Of a stretch of 64,000 nt of DNA, positions 27,501 to 38,200 are shown in pieces. The stretch lies in assembly GCF_964204645.1 (NCBI RefSeq), contig NC_134025.1:3849001-3913000 (forward strand), written 5' to 3'. The translations under genes were made by a program, and so were the position numbers. The notes beneath the pieces are model-generated. The model saw nothing but the letters and a program-made list of their open reading frames with translations, did not search any database and was not told where the DNA came from. Numbering within the stretch: position 1 is the stretch's first letter; each line of letters opens with the position of its first letter. Origin of the DNA: Tubulanus polymorphus (taxonomy: Eukaryota; Nemertea; Palaeonemertea; Tubulaniformes; Tubulanidae).

Positions 27501-29439
27501 TTTCTTCATCTGAGCTTTCTCCACCAAAAGATGTTATATATTTCAATTTTCCACTGAATTTCGGTGATCTGGATCTGGATCTGGATCTGGATCGCGAAGA
27601 TGACCTAGATAATTGATACGGATCGAGTTATACATGTTCATTTCACGCACCCCTAGAAGTAAATTCAGTATGAAAAAGATAAAAAATACTTACTTTCTAA
27701 ATGGTTCATACTTGGGGCTTTCTCTTGCTGCATAACTGAAATAATCCATATTTTAAAATAGAGTCATGAATTCCGATATAATCAATAACCCTCAAACAGA
27801 ACTAACCTCGGAGGACTAATCTTTCGTCCCATGAGTTTTCGTTCTTTGAAGGCTCGTCTTTCTCTTCTTGATTTACGACCCTACAATAAAGTTATTGGTC
27901 AATGTAAGAGAGAAACATCTCTTTTAGCTAAAAACTACTAAAACTTCAACCTACAGCAAATTGAGCCTTCTCCTCTTCGATCAGTTTCGCTTCTTTTATC
28001 ATATCAGCATCTTCCTTATCCTTCTTTAACATACTATAAACACATGAGAATATACATTTTCAGACTCAGTTTAATTTTCAATATAAATCTTTATTCATTA
28101 TGCAATACTAACGTTATGAAGTCATGTGGCCCCATTCCATATATTTTGCCACATTCATTCATTAAAGATATCTGTTCGTCTGTCAACTGATCAACCTCGA
28201 TAACAACATCTGAAATGTAAATATCTCTTTTAAGTATAAAACAACCAAGATGTCTCTGAATTTCAGGATGGAAAACCTGGGATCCTATCAATACCTAAAT
28301 CCATATCAGTGATTGATGTATCACTCTCATCACCGCTATCTTCATCTTCATCCTTCTTCTTATTCATCGCCGGGGTTACATCAGTACTATCATCATATAC
28401 ATAACCGATAGCCGCCTTTTTATCCGCGAGTCTTCAATAGAAATATCATAAAAAATTATTTACCAATTCAACAACATCTATCCATATATCGACATTTCAA
28501 AAACAGGAATGAACAGGCTCACTTTTTCTTTTCTTCCTCAGCTAATTTCGCAAGATTGAACGTCACTGGTCGAAATTGCTCTTCGATTTCAATCTGATGC
28601 AAGCATTGTTCTTCAGTTACTACATGAGAGATATGAATACAGATGTAAGAGCTACCTTTAAGCCGCATCATCAATCAATAAAACACCAACTTACACCCGG
28701 AGCATTCGTTTTGAACGAGAAGTCTGTATCTTTCATAACAGCATTTTCTTTCTTCTTCTAATTCTGCTTCAGTCAATCTGATTTAAATTCAAAATCACAG
28801 ATATCATTTTCCAATAAATAAGGTAGTCTGACAGCATCGGCCAATTTAAAATCAATTTGAAAACATGGCTGTTTCACAAGTATTTTTATGAGGAACTCAG
28901 TACTCACTTAATTTCCTTATCAGGCGCCTTTGGTATAACATCCAGATTTGCGCGTACATCAAATCTATCGATCATGTTATCTGTATTTCCTTGCCATGGC
29001 ATCCTATATGTAATGAAACAAAACCATTATGTTTGAATTTGAAGAAACCTTCCATGTCTAAGACAGTGATTCTTAAATCAATAGATGTAATTCATGAGAG
29101 GTACAGATCAGCACTTTGACTGAACAATGTCCACATACATGCTTTGAGGGCTAGCAGCAGCCACTGCCACTGCTGGGTCATAGTGAATTTTAATATTTCT
29201 TCCGTAAACTCTGACAAATTGCGTTGGATCTAATTTCTGAAAAAAAAATCATTCAATCATTGATTACTATGTTTTTTGAGTCGGGTGATGATTGTAATGT
29301 TTGCGGGTGTCATTGTTGACGTTGATCGATGGTAATTTACAATTTTCTCATAAAACTCTCTTCTTCTTTCAGCTCGCCTTCGATAATCCACCATCAGACC
29401 TCGGATTTTCTTCTCCTGTTTCCTTGCTTCGTGCCACAT
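24599..29439 (-). CDS. CLASRP: CLASRP (CLK4-associating SR-rich splicing protein)
   Basis: Nuclear SR-type protein (SFRS16/SWAP2) thought to influence alternative splicing through CLK kinases. Nineteen minus-strand exons: 29439-29341, 29236-29139, 29003-28908, 28777-28695, 28619-28523, 28431-28295, 28209-28113, 28033-27955, 27880-27807, 27735-27694, 27604-27434, 26849-26709, 26541-26206, 26129-26001, 25914-25866, 25337-25259, 25170-25112, 25034-24871, 24737-24599. All phases agree, giving 722 residues. Diagnostic stretches are MWHEARKQEKKIRGLMVDY at the start, MMPWQGNTDNMIDRFDVRA, EEQCLHQIEIEEQF, GRKSRRERRAFKERK with KISPPSYAARESP, an RS domain mostly in the 336-base exon, then LTAQERLKRKMQAALNK and a C-terminal Arg/Glu helix. 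The donor at 27433 (CG|GTCGGT) is the least certain, chosen by phase. The protein is longer than human, mainly through RS sequence. Confidence 0.95.
26206..26541 (-). other. CLASRP: RS-domain exon of CLASRP, low-complexity
   Basis: A 336-base exon encoding almost only Ser, Arg and acidic or Tyr spacers in dipeptide repeats (for example SRSRSRSRNRRGSRSRSS). The minus strand is dominated by GATCG, CGAGA and TCGAG words, so long open frames appear in several frames on both strands; these are composition artefacts. Confidence 0.9.
27270..27345 (+). repeat. Possible tRNA-derived SINE fragment in a CLASRP intron
   Basis: TGGCTGGGTGG at 27280-27290 fits the pol III A box. GATTCGAGTAT at 27323-27333 is close to the B box, and the spacing matches a tRNA-derived promoter. 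It sits on the plus strand, antisense to CLASRP, in the intron before the exon at 26849. No complete cloverleaf can be folded by eye, so it is a SINE relic rather than a tRNA gene if real. Confidence 0.4.
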
Positions 29440-30057
29440 TTTAAAGATTATTTTCCCTGAAATTTTACAATATAAGAATACAAAGATTGAATGCAATTCA
29501 ATTCAAATAAATTCTTTAAATTGAGAAATATTAGTTTTATTAACTTTTGCCGAAAACCTTTCAACCTAAAAATAGCCAACCAATATCTACAGATATCCAG
29601 TTATTTTTTACTTAGAATTAAATCATCAAAATAAATTTATTAGACAAAACGACACGAGAAATGAGACCAGAATTTTACCAGATCGACATTCAATTTTTCA
29701 GAGGGTCATCCGCCATTTTGATGATCACGTGATTGCTTCAGTCTGAGGGCACAGAGGGAACATCGTCTGCATTTTGTTCTGATATTCAGTGTTTGTTGAC
29801 AGTTATCACTTCAATACCGCAGCTAAATTGTCTCAAAAGGTACGCAGCGATTTGGGAGAATTACCTATGTAGACGAAGTTTTTGTAATATTCCCTTTTTC
29901 TGGTAGATTTTTGCTATTTTCTGCATTTTTTGATTTTCTTGATTATAGGCGGCAGCACCTACTGGTAAGGTTAGAATATTCCGATGAGGTTCGGGCTGAT
30001 ATGAATCGTAAACTTTGACTAATGAATTTTCTATTCCAATTAGGTATTGAATTGAAT
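29440..30057. promoter_or_regulatory. Bidirectional promoter and 5' leaders, CLASRP / acidic gene
   Basis: The two start codons diverge 618 bases apart. In the middle, CCGCCATTTTG at 29710-29720 is the reverse form of the YY1 motif (CAAAATGGCGG), and TCACGTGA at 29725-29732 contains a CACGTG E-box. Splice signals fit a short non-coding plus-strand exon ending at a GTACGC donor (about 29839) and an acceptor TTAG at 30041-30044 just before the start at 30058. YY1 sites near start points of housekeeping genes are well known; use here is inference. Confidence 0.55.
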
Positions 30058-30756
30058 ATGGCTACCTTAACGGCATTGAACACAGAGCAAAACCCACAAA
30101 TTTCTGAATCAGACTCAAAGCAGATTTTAACCAGCAGAGATAGGACACTGTGCGAAGACGATAAATTTGTTGATTATTTCGACTTGTATGATGCAGACTC
30201 GAATGTAGTTCCTGATATTGAACGAGATTTACTATGCAATGAACAGTTATCCGATTTCGATGATAATAGTTGTGATATTGTTGAAAATCTTGAACCGACT
30301 CCGAAGAAATATAAGACATCGGCCGAGCTCGAACCCTGTTTGAATAACGAGATACCGAGTTTTCTTCCTGATGAAAGAGAACATGAGATCACTGGACTTA
30401 ATAACGATGAAGTTTTGAGTGATGAAAATAGTTTGTCCACCTTGAACAATGAAACTGTGAACACTGCGAAATCTCCTACCAGTTCAATTGAAGATAATGT
30501 GCAACTCGGTGCTGAAGAGACATTCGATGATTTGAATATTCCATCCGAATTGACTGCAGAAGATTCAGCCGAATCTGTAATTACGATTCCATCGACTGAA
30601 CTGTATTCGCCGGAAGAAAGAGAACATTTCGTGCCAGATTTAAACAACAGCTATTACTCCAGTGATGATTATGATAGCGATAGCCAGGATAACAGTAGAA
30701 CACTGAACTCTTGCCAAACTGATCAAGTTGTGCCTAACTTTTTTGTCGAAGAATGA
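30058..30756 (+). CDS. Uncharacterised acidic, Ser/Asn-rich protein
   Basis: I do not recognise this gene. One open frame of 232 residues runs from the ATG at 30058, just after a probable acceptor (TTAG at 30041-30044). It is strongly acidic and likely disordered: Asp, Glu, Ser and Asn dominate, and I see no signal peptide, membrane span, zinc motif or catalytic motif. Visible features are a short basic patch PTPKKYKT near residue 85, which could be a nuclear signal or phosphosite, two related segments (PDEREHEITGLNNDE and SPEEREHFVPDLNNSYYSS) suggesting an internal repeat, and a DYDSDSQDNS cluster near the end. A transcription-related or adaptor role would fit the composition but is a guess. 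It shares a promoter with CLASRP. An AATAAA follows at 31022. Reading-frame length, promoter, leader acceptor and poly(A) signal all argue that it is real. Confidence 0.72.
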   Translation: MATLTALNTEQNPQISESDSKQILTSRDRTLCEDDKFVDYFDLYDADSNVVPDIERDLLCNEQLSDFDDNSCDIVENLEPTPKKYKTSAELEPCLNNEIPSFLPDEREHEITGLNNDEVLSDENSLSTLNNETVNTAKSPTSSIEDNVQLGAEETFDDLNIPSELTAEDSAESVITIPSTELYSPEEREHFVPDLNNSYYSSDDYDSDSQDNSRTLNSCQTDQVVPNFFVEE

Positions 30757-31380
30757 TTTAATTTCTAATAATATGAATACTTGTCCATTACGTTTGCTAA
30801 ATTATGATATTTATGGTAGAGTTAAATGTAATTTATTAGATGTATTTCATTAAGATATAAATGAGCTGTGATCCTCATGAGTGCAATATAAATATTCAAT
30901 GAGTTTTCTATGATTCTTGGAGTCGTGCAATATTTTCTTTGTTAATGTATTAATCTTTGTAAATGCCATTCATTTATTTATAGATCTGACCAAGTTTGTA
31001 GATAAGAAAATGTAATTTTTGAATAAAAATGTTTTTTTTTAAGTTTGAATTTTCCTCGTTTGGTTATAAATACCATTTTGTGAATTCATAAAAAGACCCA
31101 CTTTATCCAACAAAACAGAAAAGCAAACTCAAGTAACGGGATATTATATAAGACTAGGAGGTGTATTTTATCAATAAATTAATTACAATACTACATATTT
31201 ATTCTTCAAGTACGTAGTTTAGCAAATAAAGTTTATTTCCACATGTAACATTTCAACATCATACACACGTATACCAACACTGGTACGATACAGGTATGTG
31301 ATTACAATAAACTATCACCTTTTAATTAATAATCCAACGATTTACAACAAATTACACGATACACGTTTGGTTTTACTTAT
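30757..31380. other. Convergent intergenic region, acidic gene / RCOR 3' ends
   Basis: Spacer between convergent stop codons, containing the 3' untranslated regions of both genes. AATAAA on the plus strand at 31022-31027 serves the acidic gene. Minus-strand AATAAA hexamers (plus-strand TTTATT at 31198-31203 and 31232-31237) fit RCOR, whose stop is at 31381. The two transcripts would end about 170-210 bases apart. Nothing else is visible. Confidence 0.6.
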
Positions 31381-34202
31381 TTACTGTAAGCTTACAGATT
31401 TATTATTGTGAGGAACAGCGTTTGGTCGTATCAATGGGGGTGGTTGATGCAACATCGTTCTGTGATGATGGTGGTTAGGATTCTGAAATCTGATAAAATC
31501 CATAAATCAGAAACAAACGAAAAACTTAATTTCAAATTATTTTGTAAATTACTTTCTCATTAGGGCGACTGACACTAACCTAGCCTGGTGTTGCTGGGGA
31601 TGCAACGGCGGCGGCCTCATTCCTCCTGCCATTATCGATGGGCTTTGTTTAAGTAAAGGTGGTGGTGCAGCGCTGACAGTTACAGTACTGGATGCTGTGC
31701 TGGGTATTGCTGCTGAAGAGGTAGATATTGCTGCAGTAGATGCTACACTAGAGTTGGTTACCGTTGATGGCGCAGGTTCAGCAGACTTCATCTCAACATC
31801 CTGAATCATATAGCCAGCCACAGATTAATAAGACCTGAACACTATTCGATAAATAGATTACTAACATACACCTACCTTAGATTTTTCTTCCTCTTTCTCC
31901 TGAGTTTCTTCAGTCAGACCATTTTCAGCTTCATACTCGGCGAGCACCTCATCCAGGTTGTATCGTCGTCTATAGTTGATGAAGAAACTCCTCACGTGAG
32001 ATTCTGATTTATTTCCGATGACTTCAGATATCGCGAGGAAATCATTGCCATATTTTCTGACACCCTGTACGGCGATAAGTAACTCTTCATTCGTCCAACG
32101 AGGATTTATCTTCTGTGTTTCCTGTAAATCATGAACAAAAAATTTTAATTCCTTTGAATCTTCAATGATTACAAAATCATTATCACAAATAGTACTTACA
32201 ATCCCATCACGTATTTCATTAACTCCTTTAGTACAAATCTCTGCCTGCTGACTAACAATCTGTTTATTTTGACGTACCTAAAAACAAACCAAATCTAAAT
32301 CAGGCACAATACTTACATAATTCATGAATATCTCAGAGGAATCAATTGTCATGAACTTACTTGGCGTTTCAACGAGATAATCTCCGCTTCGAGTTGTTTC
32401 AAGATTGCATCTCCTTGTCCACTTGGACCAGTTGCCATCGCAATGAGATCTTCTTTGTTCAGATATATTCCCCTCGGTGGTTTACGTTTGTGTTTTATAG
32501 GATTATGACGTCCAGAGTGGGATAGTTCTTGTTTCTTCGGTCCGAGATTCGAGCGCATAAGTCCTGTACGTCTGCGAATAAAGAATTGTTTCAAATCAAG
32601 AGTCATTCAATGGTTGGATATTACCGGTATATTGTACTGAGTGAAAACTGTCAAAAACCTCTCACCTCCAATACTGATAGCATGAGTTACACAGTGATCC
32701 TTTAGGTGTTGCATGCAACTGAGATGCACTAACGCCACAATTTGAACAACGAGGCTTACCATCACTTTTCTGCAAACAAGTCATTTTAATCATTGAATTC
32801 ATGCTTCATGAATTATCAATCAATTATATTCATTTAGACATACCCCATCTTTAGGATGCTCAATGTCACTATCACTTGCTCCACTGCCAGCCTCAGAACC
32901 ACCATCACTGAAATACAGTATTTTCTCGCTATCAACCAAACATATCACAATTACTGATATTCAGTTAAGTATAACTGATTGAAGCCTACCTTTCGTCTTC
33001 CCTTTGATTGGCTAGTTTCTTAGCTTGTCGATCCATGAGGCTCGTACGAGATCGAGTTTTCTTCCACGAATAGTAATATTTCACCAAACTTGAAATCGAC
33101 TTATCAGGAAGCTGAAAAACAAAAGATTCAAATTCAGCAAAATCTTAAGACATTGATAAATCTCTATAATATCCATAGCCATAACAGCGATTTATAGTTT
33201 ACCATTTGACGTATTCGGTGAAAACTTTTCCCGTGGAAACTGAAAGCTTGTTCAAACAACACTTTATCTTCGGTGGTCCAGTCATCGGGATATGGTGTAA
33301 AATTCGGAAGATCGGCCAGAGCTTTTTCTACATGATGCTTGTGCCAAAATAACATTCCCAGTGCCTGGAAGAGATTTTATGAATGTAAATAAAGACTTCT
33401 AATTAACAAGGTTACTTCTGGTTGGATAATTCCGCATACCTGTTCGGTATTATAACCATGCTTTTCTTTGGCTACCATAGTGTACTCATCGACTGTAAAA
33501 CAAATGCATGAGTAAAAACAATTTGTATTCAATTCCATAGGCCTATAAAAAATTACCTTTACCAAAATAAATAAATAAAACAACTAACTTTTAAATTCTG
33601 TAAGTTCAGAACTTGGAGCCCAGACCAATATAGCATCCACCTTACTGTCATATTTTCCATCTGAAAAATTGAAATGATTCATTGATTTTAGTATATTACG
33701 ATAGATGGCATCTGTGTAGTTGAGTATTTTCTACCGCTCTGCTAAGTAATCTGAAATCATTTTATTATGAAGCAGGCCATTAAATATGAAAAGATACAAT
33801 GATATCGATAATGGTGACATTTGATTCGATGATATTTTATTATAGGCAAACTCACTAACTTCATATCTAATTAACGATTTAACCCGAAATTAATTTAATT
33901 AGACACAGAATTAATTGACAAACTTACCACCAGCAGGGTTACCAATAACGTTGGGTATTTTAGCCTGATACATATCACCAATTCTCATTCCTCCTTCTAA
34001 AAAGAGTTGAATAAAACGAAGCTTTGATATAGATGAATTCCATGGTATCCGAGAAAGCCAGAAATAAAAGATACGAACCAGAATCCGAGTCATCAGAGCT
34101 ACTGTCATCGGACAGGTGCCCGTTGTTATTATTGTTGGGACTTGCGCCTCTGGATCGACGACCGTTTCGACCTTCTTCCATATTTCGTTCAGCTGCAACC
34201 AT
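31381..34202 (-). CDS. RCOR: REST corepressor (CoREST / RCOR), with a GATA-like zinc finger
   Basis: Scaffold of the LSD1-HDAC1/2 chromatin-silencing complex. Thirteen minus-strand exons: 34202-34079, 33996-33928, 33660-33589, 33492-33440, 33364-33203, 33111-32990, 32907-32844, 32769-32666, 32571-32361, 32277-32200, 32121-31876, 31800-31580, 31489-31381, giving 544 residues in phase. Order: an acidic Ser/Asn N-terminus, ELM2 domain ([15 protein letters not shown], then [19 protein letters not shown]), SANT1 ([19 protein letters not shown], then [19 protein letters not shown]), an acidic linker, a GATA-like finger CSNC...CNSC, the [10 protein letters not shown] linker, a coiled coil ([11 protein letters not shown]), SANT2 ([18 protein letters not shown] to [15 protein letters not shown]), and a Ser/Thr/Ala/Pro-rich tail ending His/Pro-rich. 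The zinc finger is the odd part. The start is the first in-frame ATG; an upstream exon is possible. Confidence 0.95.
32666..32769 (-). other. RCOR: GATA-like zinc-finger exon inside RCOR
   Basis: The 104-base exon encodes [20 protein letters not shown] followed by [11 protein letters not shown], so Cys-X2-Cys, 15 residues, Cys-X2-Cys. This resembles a GATA-type finger, shortened in the loop, and the following YWRR-GL resembles the segment after the finger of MTA proteins. The exon is in phase with both neighbours (phase 0 in, phase 2 out) and has consensus splice sites, so it is part of the gene rather than a stray frame. Confidence 0.85.
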
Positions 34203-35288
34203 TTCCAATATGCAAAACAATTAATTTTTGTAGTTTGGTCAGTTGGTATGAAGTTTTCGGCAAACGAAATAGATAATTCTCTCGACGATTCTTCCTAGAG
34301 CGCACCAACTAACTTCAGCCAAGTTGACAATGCAACGTATACCTGCGCATGAAATAGTTCCTAACATCTTGTCAGTAAAATGCTAATAAGAAAACCTTGA
34401 ATTCTATCTACTGAAATCTCATAAAACGTAGTGATTTAATGTGAATAGTTTCATAGAAAATTGTTGTCAGGTGAATTTGGAAATCATTGTTTTTTGTATG
34501 TATTACTTCGCACAGGGCTATTTCAGTTTCTTGGTAAATAATGGCGTTTGCAAAAATCGGCATGCAATGTCTTTTATTTAGAAAATACGGGAGAACTTTG
34601 GTGTAAATGAAAAACCATCCCACGTGATGATTTGAAGTAAAAATATAATGGCTGTCAAAAAATCTGAGTACTTAAAACCTTTCATTTTAAAACATTTCAT
34701 CCATGATAGTGAAATGTATAATCAAGTAATTGAACAGGACTCCGTAGTTTTACACTGCATAAGTTTTGAGAATGAAATTTTTCTGTCACAGCTAATTTAA
34801 ACTCACATTCATTCAATTCTGTTCCTATTTGTTGAAGGAAAGTATATTGAGAAGGAATGTGACAATAATTTTACATTTCTATCATAGAATTTCGTTTCTA
34901 CAAGGAAAAATAAGGCCATTTGGGATTCGAACCTGCTGCATTCCAAAAAGGACAAGTTCAAATAGATATAGGTAACTAGCTTATGTATAACAACATTTCC
35001 ATTTCTTAAGCTTCTTTATGATACAATGATATCTAAAGTTTTAGAAATATCGAATATGTATAATTGTGAGCGAATCGTTTTGAAAACTATGACATTATCG
35101 GGCGATGAAAGCGATTAAGCCAACAACCTACTCCCCGACAATAAACAAAGTGGGTTGAGCCAAAGGGAATTCCGTTCCTCTTCAGTATTGGAGGTGAAAA
35201 CCCGACCAGGAAGTCAATTTAAGGGATTTCCTAAAAGATTTGGCCGAGAACTTTTGGTTTAATTGGCGATTGATATGTGATCAAAGCC
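34203..35288. other. Divergent intergenic region, RCOR / VPS39
   Basis: About 1.1 kb between divergent start codons, expected to hold both promoters and any upstream non-coding exons. A CACGTG E-box occurs at 34621-34626. On the minus strand near 34915-34935, CAGGTTCGAATCCCAAA resembles a pol III B box and may mark another tRNA-derived relic. No other gene is visible; the 71-codon minus-strand frame at 34408-34623 has no support. Confidence 0.45.
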
Positions 35289-38200
35289 ATGCACGACGCA
35301 TTTGAAGCTGTTCCTATATTGGAAAAATTGCCTCTAGCAATTGAATCAATTGCTTGTTTCGGTCAGTCGAACTGAAAGTGGATAAAACCACTCGTCTTAA
35401 CTCCTCTCTGACTCTGACTCTCTAATCAATTCAATCAAATTTACTATATTTTTGTGTATTTAGTGGCCATGTCATCAATAAGTAGTTTCTGGATTCAACT
35501 CCTGTTCAGGTCAGACCCACACCCTTAGTTAAACTTCTAGCTAGACCTCCTTATAGCAGAATCCAGCGATTTCCTTAAAAAATGAGAATATTCAACCTCC
35601 ATTTCCTGACAGTTTTATCATTTGACATTTACAGAGGATACATTACTTGTCGGTACAAGAGATGGGTTTTTGTTAGTTTACAAAGTTCGACCAATCCCAG
35701 GAGCTGCTGGTAATTTCAAATAGTTTTATTCCTGTGTAATGTCTGGCTGAATTAAGTGTGAGGAGTCTTTATCAATTGCTTCCATTTCAGTACTAGTAGC
35801 TAATTTTGATGTATCCTTAGAAAAGACAAATAAAGCATTTGCCAGGAAACCAGTTGTACAGGTAACCATTAATGGAAAATTATCTTTCTGTGTTGTAACT
35901 ATAATATAAAATACCCCACTGAGAAAGAAAAAATAGAGTCTGAAATTGTTTCCTTGAGCTTTTTGAGTTCATTTGATGTTTCATACTGTTTCTAACAATT
36001 CATATAGTTTGCTTCTTCAGTATTCCTGAAGATAGATATTAAAGGATCAAAACATTGAATAAACTAGGAACAATTTCAGACCCTAGTTTGGGATTTGATA
36101 TTTAAGTTATACGGATAGGCCTATATTTAAAGTTAAAATGTAATTAGTCATAGTCCAAATTTATGCTGAATAGATTTTTGTATTATTTTCAGCTGGCTGC
36201 CATTCCAGAATTTCAACTACTTATTAGTTTATCTGATAACCAGATAAATGTCCATGATTTAACTGTCTATGCACAAATAACAACCATTCCACGGACGAAG
36301 GGAGCCAATCTATTCGCCATTGATCTTCAGGTATAACACATAAAAAGCATTTTGCAAAATTCATCTATGAAGTCAGTTTCGTGAGTAGATTTTCAATATA
36401 TTTTCAAGGAAACTAAAACAATGAATGGGGAGCCTCAGTATACATTACGCCTGTGCGTCTCTGTGAGAAGGAGATTACAGTTATACTACTGGAAAAATAG
36501 AGATTTTCACGAGCTTCAGGTAAGCGTATGAATATCAGAAATCAAATTTTGAAAATGTACTTGAAACTAGAAAATTTATATTTCTGTATTGAATGGCTCA
36601 TGTATTACAGCCTGAACTATGTGTGTCTGATTTAATCAAATCAATGGCCTGGTGTAAAGATTCAGTGTGTGTAGGATTCACTCGTGATTACTTTCTCATT
36701 AATGTAAGTGCATTGATAAATGAATTTCTTCACCTATACAATGTGACGGATATTAAATTTGAAGTGATTTGTTATAGATTGCATCTGGGAATCTGAAAGA
36801 ACTGTTCACTACTGGAAAACAACGAGAATCTTCAATACTCCGATTAAAGAATGACACGGTCACCTTCGCTAAGGACAACAAATTGCGGTCAGGAAGTGCT
36901 ATGGATATAAATGGAATTAAATTTAAAACAAAAAATACCAATTCAAAAGAAGTTAATAAGAACCATTATGATGATAGACTTGCTCTTATCAGAGATGATA
37001 TGACAATTTTCATCAATCAAGATGGCGATCCATTGAAACATGCAATCAAGTGGACTAATATTCCATCAGTTATGGGTAAGTCATCCAGTTCTCTTCCATA
37101 TCTAAACATTCCTTAAAGCGAAAGAAATCAGAAATATTCTATTAGCAGATTTCAGCTTTCTCATTTAAAAGTTTCTTGTTCTTTTTAGCCCATCATCCAC
37201 CGTACTTACTCGCTGTTCTTCCGAAATATGTTGAAGTTTGGACAATTCAACCAAAATCTCTCATACAAAGTATTGAGCTCAAAAATCCTAAACTGATTTG
37301 CGAATCACAGTAAGTAATGATTATATCAGGTGTCTTATGCTTTTGGCTGTCCATGTCGATTTGTCATTAAACACATTGTTTTCTTGTCTACCTTTCAAAG
37401 CGGAACTGTGTATGTATCTGCCCAGAACTATGTGTGGAGGTTAGCATATAGACCTATAGCTGATCAAATCAAACAATTACTACAGAGTAAAGCTTTTGAA
37501 TTAGCTCTGAAATTAGCCGTAAGTATTACCATAGATTTTAGATGTAGTTTTGAGGATATCCTCGAAATTTCAACGGCAGAAAATGAATTTGAATGTTGCT
37601 GATTTGAATTTTCAGACAATGATAAAGGATCCAGATTCCCAGCAACCTGGGCGTATTCACCATATACAGACTCTTTATGCGTGTGATCTTTTTGGTCAGA
37701 AAAAATTTGAAGAATCCATGAACATATTTCTAAGCCTAGGCGTAGGTAAATAATCTACCGAGGATTTGTCCCAAATTATTTCATCACCGATAACCTGATT
37801 TACATCATTACAAGACTTTCATGATATATTTATAATAGATCCATCAAATGTAATTGGTATGTTCCCTCAGCTGCTACCACCAGATTTCAGAAGTCAACTT
37901 AATTATCCCGAAAAACCTCCGGAATTAGAAGGAGTTGAACTTGAGAAGGGACTACTTGCGTTGATTGACTACCTCACTCAGGTTTGTTCTATTGATTATA
38001 CCATAAATTTCAGGAAAATAGATTCATTTTCATGGCATTAGTCAAATCAGTGTTTTTTATTTGAATAGTATTTCCTTGCATTCTTTTCTTTCTTACAGAA
38101 AAGAAATCAACTGATCAAAGACAAAGACAACAAAGAGTTGCGATATACAGCAATTGTTGAAGGCAACACGACCATCAGATCAAAGAAACAGCTGCATACG

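Noticed and set aside
28697-28777. CLASRP exon 4 ending at GG|GTGTAAG
   Set aside because: This donor puts a stop in the next exon; ending two bases later at T|GTAAGT (28695) restores the conserved EEQCLHQIEIEEQ reading.
30174-30647. 157-codon minus-strand frame antisense to the acidic gene
   Set aside because: Ser/Val/Phe shadow of acidic codons; no promoter or poly(A) signal on that strand at this position.
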